A stretch of DNA of 64,000 nt from Phanerodontia chrysosporium. Lineage: Eukaryota; Basidiomycota; Agaricomycetes; Polyporales; Phanerochaetaceae. Where the stretch lies: the NCBI GenBank assembly GCA_001910725.1, contig MJGA01000006.1:186001-250000 (forward strand), written 5' to 3'. Every line of letters starts with the position of its first letter. Position 1 is the first letter of the stretch. The position numbers were made by a program, and so were the translations under genes. The notes under the pieces are model-generated. The model was not told where the DNA came from and searched no databases. It saw only the letters and a program-made list of their open reading frames with translations. Positions 22,685 through 34,416 of the stretch are shown here, one piece after another.

Positions 22685-23858
22685 TCATGTAGGCGTTGAA
22701 CGCCGTTCCCAGACCGGAGAACGGTTCGAGGTTCCCGGGGTCTTCCGTAACACGGACGCGCGAAACATAATTGCGAGGATACTGTACATACATTTACTAC
22801 CTTGTCTTTCTACATCATAGCTTTCCTGGTGCACCGGGGAGAGCTCAACAATCTGGTCGAATCCGGATACTCTGGCAGATTCAGACCGAACTTCTCCACC
22901 ATGGCTCTGCATTATGAGGTCAGTGCCCTTCGCGCGCGTGATACCGGAGCTCCCCACGTACTTGGTCACAAAGCGTCCGCCGAGGAAGTGTCTGCCCTTA
23001 AATTCGCGCGAACCTTCCTTCGGCGCGGTAAGACTGATCAGGACGTCGGGATTCAGGCCTACGCCAGCGGCGTTGCCTTTCTCAACGTCCCAGCCTGACG
23101 GAATATCGACAGAAACAATAGGCAGCTTCGAGTCTGTGATGAGCTTCAGCGCCTCGTCAAAAGGTGCGCGCACGGGCGGCTTGAAGGAGAAGCCGAAGAT
23201 TGCATCAAGTACGACGTCCGAGCGAGCGAGCGCGTCGCGCAGCGAAGAGACATCCGTTGACGGGCGAGGATAGGGATGTGCATGTTTTGGCACTGGTTTG
23301 AAGGCGCTGCACGCTAGTTAGCACAGACACCGGCTTCAAGAAATGTAAGAATGACCTGGTAAATCTCCTTGGAGCCTGGCTGGAGGGTATCGACTGTCAG
23401 CAGTGCAGAGACGGTGCGCTCAAAATGGACTAACCTTCGGGTACCACACGGTAGGATTGTAGCCGAACATCCCTAGGGTTCATAGGCATCAACCCGAATG
23501 TCAAAGATCTTCACGGTTCTGTTCTAACCTAGATGTCGTGCTGCAACAAGACCATCACCGCCTTGGTTACCTGGTCCACAGCAGACAAGCACGCGTGGGT
23601 GTGTTTCCTTCTTGTAACACGTTGCCAGTGTTTGAGCACAAGCGAGACCAGCGAGCTCCATGAGCTAGACAGGTACTATGAGTTTGCTGCATGGAAAGTT
23701 TCGGACAGAACTTGCCTGGTCGAGGCTGAATGCTCCGGCTGCGCTCATGAGCTCCTCATCAATCTAGTTCATGGGTCTAGTCAGTCTCCTCCCATGTCCA
23801 TGCACAAGCCTACCTGCTGGGCCAGCTTCGCCGTCAGATACCGTATTCCTGCAGACAT
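22685..23858 (-). CDS. NAXE: NAD(P)H-hydrate epimerase (YjeF N-terminal domain)
   Basis: Repairs hydrated NAD(P)H by interconverting its R and S epimers. The start [15 protein letters not shown] is followed by [106 protein letters not shown] and [10 protein letters not shown], which together match the single-domain fungal enzyme. Many short introns are needed. The one after FSLDQ (23715-23665, 51 bases) starts GCAAGT and ends TAG, a GC-AG intron, since no GT donor keeps phase. Frame breaks near 23294, 23266 and 22858 each look like a single missing base. The extreme C-terminus is uncertain; the called end is the first stop of the frame holding DQIVEL. It is divergent from POL12. Confidence 0.85.
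23665..23715 (-). other. NAXE: GC-AG intron in the epimerase gene
   Basis: The donor reads CAG followed by GCAAGT, the classical consensus of GC-AG introns, and the acceptor is CTGTCTAG. Only this pair joins FSLDQ to LMELAGL in frame. Confidence 0.7.
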
Positions 23859-24254
23859 GGCGAGACTTGTCGTATAGGATGCTCTTCCGACGATAGTGAG
23901 ATGGTGATGTGCAGAGAGATGTGTCACTCATGGCAAGCTCAGCAGCACGAACTTCGAGTGACGTCACACGCATGAAGCGCACGATATCGCATAATAAAAT
24001 TGAGAGAGAAAAAAATGAGTTTAATGGCCTTATAAGCACACAGAATGGACTTCTAAACTCTTTAACATAGGCTTGTGGCCCCTCAGCGCGTGTTGCTCGC
24101 TGTTCACGACAATCGCGGACGGTTGCCGAAAGCGGAGGCCATTATGGCTGACGTAAGCAGTCACGACATGTAACACCGTGACTTGGCGTGTTCGCGCGCA
24201 CGCGCCGCCGCGACCGCAACTCTACGACCGCGACCTCCCCGTCTCGCACGCGAC
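23859..24254. promoter_or_regulatory. Bidirectional promoter between NAXE and POL12
   Basis: 396 bases separate the two divergent start codons. The stretch near 24190-24215 is GC-rich with CGCGCGCACGCGCC, similar to but not identical with the MluI cell-cycle box ACGCGT. The part 23990-24060 is AT-rich. Confidence 0.4.
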
Positions 24255-26379
24255 ATGGACGCAGAAAACCGCCAAATATTGTCAGAAAAATTTGGCAGTC
24301 TCCTCACGGATGACTCCCTGCTGGACCAGCGTGCGTGATGGCCTTCCGTGCTCATGCCTGGACGTTGACCCTGCCTGCAGTGGTCAACCTCTGCCGTAAT
24401 TACAACCTCTCGGGCGAAGAGCTCTTCTGGAAATGGGAAGCACGGCACTTTAACCTGGGCCACTCATCGATGCGGTCGCCTGTGACGCGTGAGACACTCG
24501 AGGGTCTCAAGAGCCAGCTCCAGGACGATGCGAAGAAGGTGAAGAAGCAGGCGCAGGCAGCTGCCGCAGGTCGCCCGGGCCTCAACAGCCTGATATCGCG
24601 GAATCTGTTTGGTATGGTGCGCGGAGGAGTGAAGGCTGAGCCTGTCGAGCAGAAGCCGTTTGCGACTTCGTTCCCGAATCCGAGCGCAAGTGCAGCAGGG
24701 GCGGCTGAGACGAAGTGGAGGACGGCGGGTCCAAGCAAAGTCACGATATCATGTCCCGACATGCAAACCACAGCACACCGAGAACGAAACTGTGCGTATG
24801 CTTGCTTTGCTTGCCGGGATACGTGCTGAACATCACAAGACCGTTATATGTATGAGAAGATCTCGGAACGAAGTGTAGCCCTCGATGACCGGATAGACGA
24901 TATGGCGGAGCTGGTGCAGTCGGTTTATGATATCACGGAGTTTGGGGACCCAGCTGCGAGTACAGAGGTGCGTCGTAGCCTGTTTTACTTGAGTAATTAC
25001 GAGCATTGTTTGCAGGAGGAAACTACCATCGTCGGTCGCATCGTCGTTGACGCCGACTCCGCAGCGACTGCAGTGAAACTGAACGAAGCTATCCTTACCC
25101 TTGAATCATCGCGTTCCATGGGCTCTGGCGCACGCGTGCCCTTGAAATTCGACCCTTGTGTGAGGCTCAAGGGCGCGAAGAAGGGTATCGGAGGCGTGGG
25201 CCTCTTCCCTGGGCAGATAGTAGCGCTCCGAGGGAAGAACGGTGGAGGAGGCTGGTTCACAGTCACAGAGGTGTTACCTGTGAGTGCCGAACGATTCTAC
25301 GCCATGTCGACAATCTCATGAGTAGATAAGCTTCCTCCACTACCGGCACCTACATTTCTAGAGAGCAGCGGTTCTTTCTCTGTTAGCGTCGCCTGTGGAC
25401 CGTTTACTTCAGACGCAGACTTGAAGTACGAACCGTGGAACTTGTTACTGGCGAAATGGAAGACAGAAAAACCGGACATCATTGTCATCGTGCGTATGAT
25501 TGTGATGGCTTCTGTACTGCATTGACCACGGTGCAGGCTGGTCCTTTCCTCGATAGCATGCACATATCGATCAAGAACGGCGACTTGGACATGCTACCCA
25601 CGGCCCTGTTCCGTTCCACAATCGTAGAGCCACTGCAACAACTGCTAGACTCTCTACCCGGAACGTCCGTTGTGGTCGTCCCGAGCGTACGCGATCTCAT
25701 GAGCGACCATGCAGTGTTTCCTCAGGCAGAGTTTGCGTCCAACGTCTTCGACGACCCGGTGCGCACCTCTTGCCACCACTCGTCCAAGTTGAAGTCTGAC
25801 CCTAGCCTCAGAGGATATACTCTATCCCAAACCCCAGCCAATTCACGCTCAACGGCGTCTCCTTCGGAATCTCTAGCGTCGACGTGCTCTTCCACCTGCG
25901 CAAAGAAGAGTTTTTCAAGCCAATGTCCGAGATCCACGCTGTGCCGCCTGTCGAGGGCGAGACGCCCGGAGGGGACGCGATGGCGAAGCTCTGCCGGCAC
26001 GTCCTGCAGCAGCGCAGGTGCGGTGGCTTCGTATATCGGCCTCGAGCTGCTTAATGACCTTTGAGCAGCTTCTACCCGCTTTTCCCTCCGCCACTAGATC
26101 TCGCGCACGAGGTAAACCTCGATGTGACACATTCGAGCCGCCTGAAGCTCGCAGATGACGCAGCGCCTGCAGTGCTCGTGCTGCCAAGCAGGCTGAAGCA
26201 ATTTCATAAGGTATAATCTGCTCATACGGCGTGCATCGCGCGGTCCTGACCGAACTGTATAGATCATCGACGAGACTGCAGTGGTCAACCCGTCATTCGC
26301 AGCCAAGGGGACCTATGCCAACTTGCGGATTATGAACGGAAAACCTGTAGAAGTCGAGCTATGTAAGATCTCTGAGTGA
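24255..26379 (+). CDS. POL12: DNA polymerase alpha subunit B
   Basis: Regulatory B subunit of the polymerase alpha-primase complex, needed to start DNA replication. About ten exons join without any frame break. The N-terminus MDAENRQILSEKFG is followed by NYNLSGEELFWKWEA, a linker rich in Ala/Lys, the segment YMYEKISERSVALDDRID, an OB-fold region (TTIVGRIVVDADS, IVALRGKNGGGGWFTV) and the inactive phosphodiesterase-like core: PDIIVIAGPFLDS, VVVVPSVRDLMSD, FTLNGVSFGISSVDVLFHL and HVLQQRSFYPLFPPP. It ends with LPSRLKQFHKIIDETAVVNPSF and a short C-terminal strand. About 560 residues, normal. Because every exon is intact, it serves as an internal control for the frame breaks seen elsewhere. Confidence 0.94.
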
Positions 26380-26768
26380 GTGTAATTATGTATGCTTGGT
26401 TTTGCACTGGATCTCTGCGTACGGACTATATTAAAGAGATTGCTTGGCGCGTCCGATGTTACCATAACAAGACACTGAACGGTTCAACGACGCCTTACAA
26501 GGCGGATTGCATGAAATTTGAATTAAGGTCCCAACATTGCATCGCATACACAGGGATACACAATCTCAGATGTGGCGAACGGTTGTACAGCTCATCAGCT
26601 CTCGCGAACTTGGTCGCGTCCGCTGACGACACCGTCCCTGTCGATATCGGGCGTAAGCTGCTGCCCTTCGCCGCACATAGGCATTCTTGCGAGGTACAGG
26701 ATGTCCTCATCAAGCGGCCTGCCAAGGAACACAGATGAGTGCTAAATAGACATCCAAGTGCTCATGAC
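26380..26768. other. Convergent intergenic stretch
   Basis: 3' flanks of POL12 and of the F-box-like gene. No supported gene. Confidence 0.4.
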
Positions 26769-27661
26769 CTACGTCGTCGTTTGAGGAGGCTGTATGGCGC
26801 AGAGGGCCTCCACAGCACGCGGGGGCAGCCCAGTATCTGACACCATCCTCTGAAGTACGAGAAGATCGTCGGACGACCCAAGGAATCGCACTTCACTCAA
26901 GCCTGGATTCCGGAGTATGGTGGCGAGGTGGCCGCGTCGCACCCAATTTAGGGCACGGAGGCGAGAGTCTATGCGTAGTGTGCGTAGAGCGGGAGCGTGG
27001 CGAAGGGCCTCGGCCATGGAGGAAGAGAGACGCAAGTACGGGTCTAAAACTATGTTTGTCTGCGACAGACATCAGTGGTTGCGCCTGACTCTTGTCCGAC
27101 ACTTACCAATGACGTCCACTGGGAGGCAATTGCCGATTGCACCAAATTCTTCGCATCTCGGATGACCTTGGTTGACCTCGCATGTGAGATCCTGTAGTGT
27201 ATGTAGAGCGTCTTTGGCTGCAGCAGAGACAGTGCCTTGTGCAGCCCCCTGATAGATTCCGAAGTAGGGACATGCAGTGAGATATACAACACCTCGATAT
27301 TTGGTGCGTGTTTGATGACTACAGGGAGATGTCTCCCGAAGCCCCCTTCGAGTCGGAGGCACCTCACCGCCTCACCCAGTCGTGTGTCAAAGGAGAGGAG
27401 ATGCGCCACCGCTTTCGTGTGTTTCTGCTCGCGTAGCACGACGCTCGCGTAGAGGAACGGTGAGCCGATCCTGTACCATCGCCGGGAGACAAGCAAAGCG
27501 CTGCTCGCGGAGACTCGCTCCGAGTGGCGCACAAGGGAAAGCCATCCACGCTCGCTCTGCAGGCTGGTATCTGGGAACTTGCAGAAATGCTCTTCTGACA
27601 CGAGGAGCATGCACTGGAGGATGTGCTCCAGGATCTCTTCGGGTAGCTGGTCCTCACTCAT
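26769..27661 (-). CDS. F-box-like protein, paralogue family A
   Basis: Two exons (27661-27107 and 27059-26769) give about 281 residues without frame breaks. The N-terminus MSEDQLPEEILEHILQCM is a short F-box-like helix, and ALLVSRRWYRIGSPFLYASV completes the pattern that basidiomycete F-box genes share. The rest has weak leucine-rich repeats (LRCLRLEGGFGR, APNIEVLYISLH, LRTLRIDSRLRAL). Presumably an adaptor of SCF-type ubiquitin ligases in nucleus or cytosol, with unknown targets. At least three relatives with the same layout lie at 38880, 40404 and 47652 in this window. Such genes are among the fastest-expanding families in Agaricomycetes (general knowledge). Confidence 0.72.
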
Positions 27662-28041
27662 CTGCGACTGATTGCCATGTCAGCTTCGCTCCTGTCATGT
27701 AGTCGGAAACATCTCTTACAGAGGATCCGAAAGTGATGTCAGGACACTTGAGACTTGGACGCTCGACGTCGTAGTGGCTTAGGAGGTTGCGGAGGCTGCC
27801 TAAGCGCTGTCCGTTTAGTTAAGTCTGCCAATGATGCGCCGATCAAGCGACGCTTCGAGACTAGTTCAGTAAGGACCGTGTTACATTTCACTATCTGCGA
27901 CACGCCCGCTAACACAGATGGTACCGACCAGAGTTGTGCGGGAAGTAGAAACCACAAATTCGGGAACAGACACAGTATGTGCAGCGCGCAGCCGGACGGA
28001 AGGTGCGCCGAAAACCGGACTGCATCTCTCTTCATCGTTGC
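27662..28041. other. Intergenic, no supported gene
   Basis: Promoter of the F-box-like gene and 3' flank of the first epoxide hydrolase. Nothing else stands out. Confidence 0.4.
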
Positions 28042-29669
28042 CTACAGCTTGGACTTTACCTCTGGTAACTTGAACATCTTCCTGATGTCGTCAACGAGTT
28101 CTTGCGGACGTTCAAAAGCAGCAAAGTGGCCGCCGCTTGCGTGGTTTCCGGTATACACGAGATGCCCAAGAGTATGGTGCCACCTATCAGAAACCCGACA
28201 ATCAGTCCGCGGTCGTTCATCCATGACGACACTCACGTTGCAGGGACCACCACAATCTCTTGCGGAAAGACGCTAATCCCGAGGGGCACCTTTCCGTTAT
28301 AGTACGCGGGGTCGCTCAGAATGTGAAAGTCGTGCGCGTGCACAGCCTCATAGTAGATACGGATAGAGGTCGCGGCCGAGGACGTCGACTGAGCACCAGA
28401 GCAAGCGTAGATATGAATCCATGTCAGCACTGTTGGGCAGCTCGTTAGGGAGGGTTAATTACACAAGACGGAGGGGCTCAACCTTCGTCTTCGGTCCAGG
28501 GATAATTGTCGGTCCAAGTCACAAGCTTCTCGTAGATCCACGCAAGAAGGGCTACTGGAGAATCCGCAAGGGAATAGGCAAGCGTCTGCGGCTTGGTAGA
28601 CTGTTCCTGGAAATAGCCCTGACCTGTTCGCACGATCAGCAAGATGAGGGACTTTGGAGGGAGGACAAGCTTCATACCGATTTCACGGAACCACTTGGTT
28701 CGCAAAAGCCCCTTCTTCTCGGCCTCGGTATATGGCGTGAGCAGGTGAGCGAAGTATAGGCGAGGCCATCCCGTTGCAGTGGGAGGACGGCCCCTATGGT
28801 TGTCGAGTTAGTCAACAATCGCAGAGCGCGACAGACGCGTGAAGCCTTACGCAGGTAGGTTAGTGTGCCAAGCCTTCACGTGCTTTGGGCCATACAAATG
28901 AACTAGACGGTGACAAATCTGATTAGAACACAGGTAACAAGGATCAGTTGATTGCCATTGACATGTAGATGAATAGGACTTACGAAGAAGCCCCAGTCCC
29001 CTCCTTGTACAACTGTGAAGAGAAGCTGACATTTCCCAGACGAAGGCAGGAATACACTGCTGGTACGTACCGTATTCATCGTAGCCAAGGCTTAGCATTA
29101 GTGTATGACAGAACTAAGACGAACCGCAGCTTTACTAACGCCGACCATAGCGGTCAGGAGAGAACTTACTTCAGCATATGACTGATAGCGAAGCCGCTTT
29201 TCTCGGGCGCACTCGTGAAACCGAAGCCCGGGAGGCTCGGGGCGACGACATTGAATACAAGGTCGTCCTCGTCTTCGGGTTGGTCAGCAGCGGCAGGATC
29301 TTCCGCACCTCAGCGAAATGGCCGGGCCAGCCATGCACGAATAGGAGCGGAATGGCCTTCCCCTCGCGCTTCGCCCGCTGGTGCACAAAGTGCGCTTGGA
29401 ACGTCCCGTGATCTTTCACAGTGACGGGCAGCGTGAACTGAGGCAGCTCATCGTTGAGCTCTGCTTCTGCCTTGCGCCAGTCATAAGTCTTCTTCCAGTA
29501 GTCCAGAGACGTTCCATGTCGGCATTCGGTACACCGTATTTCCAGGGGTCGTCGCTTTGAGGAGCCGGCGGGGGTAACGTAGCGCGGGCAAGTTTGTCTT
29601 GCATAGCGTCAAGTGTGTCTTGTGGTATGGATATCTTGAACGCGTCGGCGTAGACGAAGTGGACGTCAT
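28042..29669 (-). CDS. EHN-type epoxide hydrolase, copy 1 (frame broken at four points)
   Basis: Microsomal-type epoxide hydrolase that would open epoxides to diols. It has the N-terminal EHN domain ([31 protein letters not shown]), the HGWPGHF oxyanion segment, [10 protein letters not shown] with the nucleophilic Asp, and a C-terminal GGHFAAFE with the catalytic His. About nine exons match the other three copies exon for exon. The coding frame breaks near 29642, 29506, 29278 and 29178, always as if one base is missing, so either the sequence is imperfect here or the copy is decaying. The start at 29669 (MTSTSSTPT) mirrors the MTTATP and MSAANP starts of its relatives. The stop at 28042 follows the usual SKL. 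It is in tandem with copy 2 on the same strand, 444 bases apart. Confidence 0.8.
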
Positions 29670-29820
29670 TGTGGTCTATGGTGGGGTGAATCGCGAAAGC
29701 GTTCAACGTTCAGATCTCCAGAAGCCAATACGATACTTATAGGAGATACAATGCACAGCACCCATTCACGCGCGATCTTGTCGGGATTCGGGAGTCAGCG
29801 CAGGCCGATGGTTTCTCAGC

Positions 29821-29837
29821 AAAACCCTAACCCTAGG
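29821..29837. promoter_or_regulatory. Telobox-like AAACCCTAACCCTA element upstream of epoxide hydrolase copy 1
   Basis: Two adjoining copies of the CCCTAA hexamer lie about 150 bases upstream of the start codon at 29669. Teloboxes are promoter elements bound by Myb-type factors in many eukaryotes; a chance match or a tiny interstitial telomeric repeat is equally possible. The rest of 29670-30113 has no gene. Confidence 0.3.
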
Positions 29838-30113
29838 ATCGCGTCTCAGAGCCGCAACAAGATGAGCACAATACATGCGAGAGGCAATGGTGAGCAACTA
29901 TCGCGACACAGACTTCTTCTCAAGCTCTCTCCCAAGTCGTAGTACCAGACGCTTCACATTCACGTCTGATAGGTTCGACAAAGTCATCCAAGTATCCAAG
30001 ATTCCTATAATACATGTCAGCTCGCGGCGGCGCGAGCAATGCTTGCTTGGGGTTAGACTCGGAGAGTTGACTCAGTCGTGAAATGACATACCGGAACAGA
30101 AGTTGAAAGTCAT

Positions 30114-31721
30114 CTACAACTTCGAGACGACTTCAGGGGACTTCATCGTCTTCCTGATATCAGATACGAGCTCCTGCGGACGCTCGAACGCAGCAAAATG
30201 ACCACCTCTTTCATGTCTAGCGGTGTATACTACATTACCAAGTGTGCGATGCCACCTGGGAGAGCCGTATAAGCATGACATACTGCCAGACCTCGAATGC
30301 ACTCACAGCGGAGGGACCAGGACAAGCTCGCGCGGGAATGTGCTGATGCCCATGGGCACCTTGCCGTTGTAGTGAGCGGGATCAGCGACCTTCATGAAGT
30401 CTTTCTCCTGGGCAGCCTCGTAGTAGATGCGGATGGACGTCGCGGCAGACGAGGACGACTGCGTCTGCGAAAATGCGTAGATATGAATCCATGTGAGAAC
30501 TGAGGGACGTCCGTTAGAGGTGAAGGTCGTGCGAGACTGTTCAACGACTGACCTTCATCCTCTGTCCATGGATAATCATCGGTCCATGCCACAAGCTTCT
30601 CGTAGATCCACGCGAGCAGCCCGACGGGGGAGTCTGCCAAGGAATAGGCGAGTGTCTGCGGCTTAGTAGCTTGCTCTTGATAGTATCCATTGCCTACATT
30701 GGACGTTGAGTACCGTGACTAAGAGGGGGCTAAGCTGGAGTTACCCGAGTTGCGCCATTCTATCGTGCGTTGGAGGTCCTTCTTCTCTTGCTCAGTGTAT
30801 GGGGTGAGCATGAATGCCACGAAAAGTCGAGGCCATGTCTTTGGATATGGCGGATGTGCGCTGCATGAATGACTTTAGTATGCACAACGTAATTGGCGAC
30901 GAGTTTAGGGCGCACGCTGGAAAGTTCGTGTGCCAGGCTTTGACATGTGTAGCCCCGTACAGATGAACCAGGCGGTGAGCAATCTGCAATAGTCCAGAGC
31001 ATCATCAGTACTGCATGTACCAGCGAATGGTTGCACGAGGCTCACAAAGAAGCCCCAATCACCGCCCTGGACAACTATTGGAGCGCTCTGTCAAGTTACG
31101 ACAGTTGAGGCATGAAAGGTACGTGCCATATTCCTTGTAACCTAGCGCAAGCATCAAATTGTGGCAGAACTGATAGAAAGCTCATGTTAACAGCTTCAAC
31201 GCCAACACGCAGGTCACGACGAACTTCAGCGTACTGGTTGATAGCGAACCCGCTCTTCTCTGGCGCGCTCGTGAACCCGAAGCCGGGCAGGCTGGGCGCG
31301 ACCACATCGAATGCGGGATCGTCCTCGCTCTCAGGGTTCGTCAACAAGGGCAGGATTTTGCGAACCTCAGCAAAATGCCCCGGCCAACCATGCACGAACA
31401 GGAGAGGAATGGCCTTGCCTCCGCGCACTGCACGCCGGTGGACGTAGTGTGCCTGGAACTCGCCGTGGTCCTTCACAGCAACAGGGAGCGTAAACTGCGG
31501 GAGGTCAGCGTTGAGCTCCGCCTCCTGCTTCCGCCAGTCGTACGCCGTCTTCCAGTATTCGACTATGCGCTCAATGTTCGCATTTGGGGCGCCATACTTC
31601 CAGGGGTCGTCGCTCTGAGGTGGCGGCGGAGGAAGAGTAGCACGCCGAGTTTTTCTTTCACGGCGTCGAGAGCATCCTGAGGGATGGAAATTTTGAACGG
31701 CGTGGGGTTCGCGGCGGACAT
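30114..31721 (-). CDS. EHN-type epoxide hydrolase, copy 2
   Basis: Same domain order as copy 1: [79 protein letters not shown] (nucleophile Asp), [44 protein letters not shown] and GGHFAAFE (His). The start MSAANPTP is at 31721 and the stop at 30114. One frame break near 31645 looks like a missing base between EKL and RATLPPP. The intron after YKEYG begins GCACGT where the other three copies begin GT; with acceptor CAATAG it spans 31126-31075 (52 bases), so it is a GC-AG intron or a damaged donor. Likely about 400 residues. Substrate unknown; such enzymes act on lipid, terpenoid or xenobiotic epoxides. Confidence 0.85.
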
Positions 31722-32550
31722 GATGATGATGGTTCACGTTCAAACAGGGCCAGCGTGAACTGATGGGAATTCCGGGACATGTCGTGTCGCGCCGCTTCGC
31801 GTCGCGCATTTGCCGCGAATCACGGAGAGTTGTGTCCGGAAGATACCAACTTTGATGGAAGTTGGGACAAACTATGATTGATGGGACACTGCTTTAGGAA
31901 GATTCGTAGGAATCCTCCATTGAATTGAACTTTTGGGCCAATTCGCGGCACTGGGGCCAGATTTGAACGTTGTCTGCGACATGCATGCGACCCTCCGAAA
32001 CTGATCTGAAGCTCTATGCTCGAAAGGCAGGTAGGTTGTGTTTTAACGTACAAGCTCTGGTGGAAGTCGCTCTGACGGCCCGTCGTCTCTTCTGTTTCGG
32101 CAGACGTAGGTATCCGCGCTGGCATCGTAACAAAGGAACATCCATAGCAGATGGCTATAAGAAGCCTGTTCCCACCATGTACTCTGCCCGTGATCCATTG
32201 AAATTGGCATGCCATAACGGTCTCGTTAGCTCGATTCCTAGCCTGGGCAGGGCCCCGTGAATCAGCCGCATAGCGCAGCAGTCAAGCCGATGGCGCCGGG
32301 GTGAAAGCACGAGCTTCATCAAGAACAAAGACAAGGGGATGAACCTCTACCTTTTTCTTCGGTCTGAATCCAGGCGGGGAACTCTTCGGAACTGCCTTTC
32401 TCTATGATGATGTATCACCTTCCTCCGATAGAAGATCAGCCCGGCACCGTCGTCTCCACGCGGTCATGAGAATCGGGTGCGTTGCCTCTTATACACCACT
32501 CCTTCAACTACGCCCCTCACAGCCGTTTGTCCTAGTCAACAGCGAGCAGC
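31722..32550. other. Divergent intergenic region
   Basis: Shared upstream region of epoxide hydrolase copy 2 (minus) and a DUF6534 gene (plus). No gene recognised. Confidence 0.4.
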
Positions 32551-34416
32551 ATGGGTTCAACAGGAGCAGAGGCTGCGCGACTCTTGTGAGTATACTTTGT
32601 ACTCCTTCAGCCTGCATCTGAAGTGTGTCCATAGGCACGGCCCCAGCCTCATTGGCATCTTTATGAACGTCCTGTGAGGGCGTTTTCTACTTCACACGAG
32701 CCCTTCGTTGACGTTTATGCAGTTTGTATGGTGTCATGATTGGCCAGACCCATACATACTACTCTATATACCAAGAGTACGTACTGTTACCATATATTGC
32801 GATACCGTGTGCTGAGTGCGCCACTGCAGGGACTCACTGTGCTTGAAGCTATACGTGAGTTGTGCGGCCCACGTCCTAGTGTAGATTCTCATACATTGCA
32901 TCGCAAGGTCGGAGCCCTGCTCCTCGCCGACACCTTGAACACCGCGTTCAACACCGCCTGGATTTACAATGTGCTCATCAATCACTTCGGTGAGCTTAAA
33001 TTTTTTTATCTCCATCTTTCTGCCCATGACGGTTTTCCAGGAGATCTTCCTGCTCTCACCCGGGTAGACTGGCGTACGTGGTGTTTTCTTCCCTCAGTCC
33101 GCGTGCACTCACCCCCGTTTAACCCCGACAGTCTTCGAATCCGGTGAGCCTATTCGCCCCATCGTGGCGCTGGCAGTTCGGTGATGGGGATCTGACGACG
33201 ACTGTGCAGAAGAAGCAATGGCGGTGAGCCCGTTCGTGCTCGGAAGCGGCCACTAGCAGCCATCTTACGCACCCTTAGGGACTTATCGCGATGATGGTCC
33301 AGCTCTTCTATGCATGGCGCATCCTGGTGCTGACCAAGAAACGCTGGCTCGTTGGCCTCGTGGCGCTGAGCTCCAGCGTCTCTGGACGTAAGTCGCCCGG
33401 ATTGTCAAGCGACGATCGACGTTGATGCTTCTTCATACCATAGTATGTGCAGTTGGAACAGCGATAGGCATAGCGTTTCGCCCCGAAATTGCAAGATTTC
33501 AGTCTCTTGATGTCAGTTGACCCGCGATGGACGCAGGCGCTGCTCTCGGGTGACTAATCAGAGCCTTTGCAGGTCGTTGCACTTCCTTGGCTCGTTTCAT
33601 GCACAGTTTGCGACATCACCATCGCAATATCCCTTACCGTCTATCTTGTAAGCCCAGGGACACTATATCTCCGTATCTGGCGCTGACTGATACTGTTGTA
33701 GAATGCGCAGAAGACAGGTATAGCGAGAACAGATACCGTGCTGAACAAGATTATACGAAGTCTGTTTTGTTTCTAGGGCAAGACCGTCTTCCTCTTGCAT
33801 GCTGACTGTTTATCGCAGCTACCGTCCAGAACGGTCTGTTGACTGCCTCGTTCACTTGCGCACATATTATAGCCTACCTGACATCTGTAAGTGACACCAT
33901 CGTCTTAGGCAACACTCGGCTGACAGTAAGCAGCACACGGGAATACACATGATCTTCAACTATACTGTGGTCAAGCTGTAAGCATGAATCTCTCACGACG
34001 TTCTGCGCATAGACTGAGCCGGTTCTACAGGTATACAAACTCCGTCATGTCCAGTCTCAATTCCCGGAGAGAGTATTTGAACTGCTTGTCGACAGATGTG
34101 AGCGTGATGGAAATACGACAGGTATGTACTCCGGTCACTTCGTATACCAGGTATCCAACTAGCATGCAGTCCGATTCCACTGCGCCAAGCGGGAGAGCAT
34201 TTAGGCCGGAGGTGCGTTCGTATATCACACTCCATGCGGGACTAGGGGTGATTCTGCCAGTTGCTCAACTCACCTTTACAGGTCAACATTACGATTGAGA
34301 GACACCAGACTTCTGACACGTCATCCTTTCCGAAGGCAAAGTCTGAAGGGGAGCTGACGGTGGGCAGCACGTCGACGTTCGACATACACCATGACCCTAC
34401 GACACAATTAGCATGA
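32551..34416 (+). CDS. DUF6534-type seven-helix membrane protein, copy 1
   Basis: Member of a large Agaricomycete family of unknown function. Start MGSTGAEAARLLHGPSL, then the helix IGIFMNVLLYGVMIGQ with THTYYSIY and LCLKLYVGALLLADTLNTAF, IYNVLINHFGDLPALTRVDW, AMMVQLFYAWRILVLTKKRW, VVALPWLVSCTVCDITIAISLTVYL, a charged NAQKTGIARTDTVLNKIIR linker, NGLLTASFTCAHIIAYL, and the family end VVKLYTNSVMSSLNSRRE followed by a Ser/Thr-rich cytosolic tail ending HDPTTQLA. The gene has at least twelve exons with 45-70 base introns; those around 33070-33260 are hard to place. The tail NSVMSSLNSR is the most diagnostic motif. No frame break was found in the traced exons. Confidence 0.8.

Noticed and set aside
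32258..32330. Possible tRNA with an A-box-like TAGCGCAGCAGT
   Set aside because: No matching B box, acceptor pairing or anticodon arm could be found.
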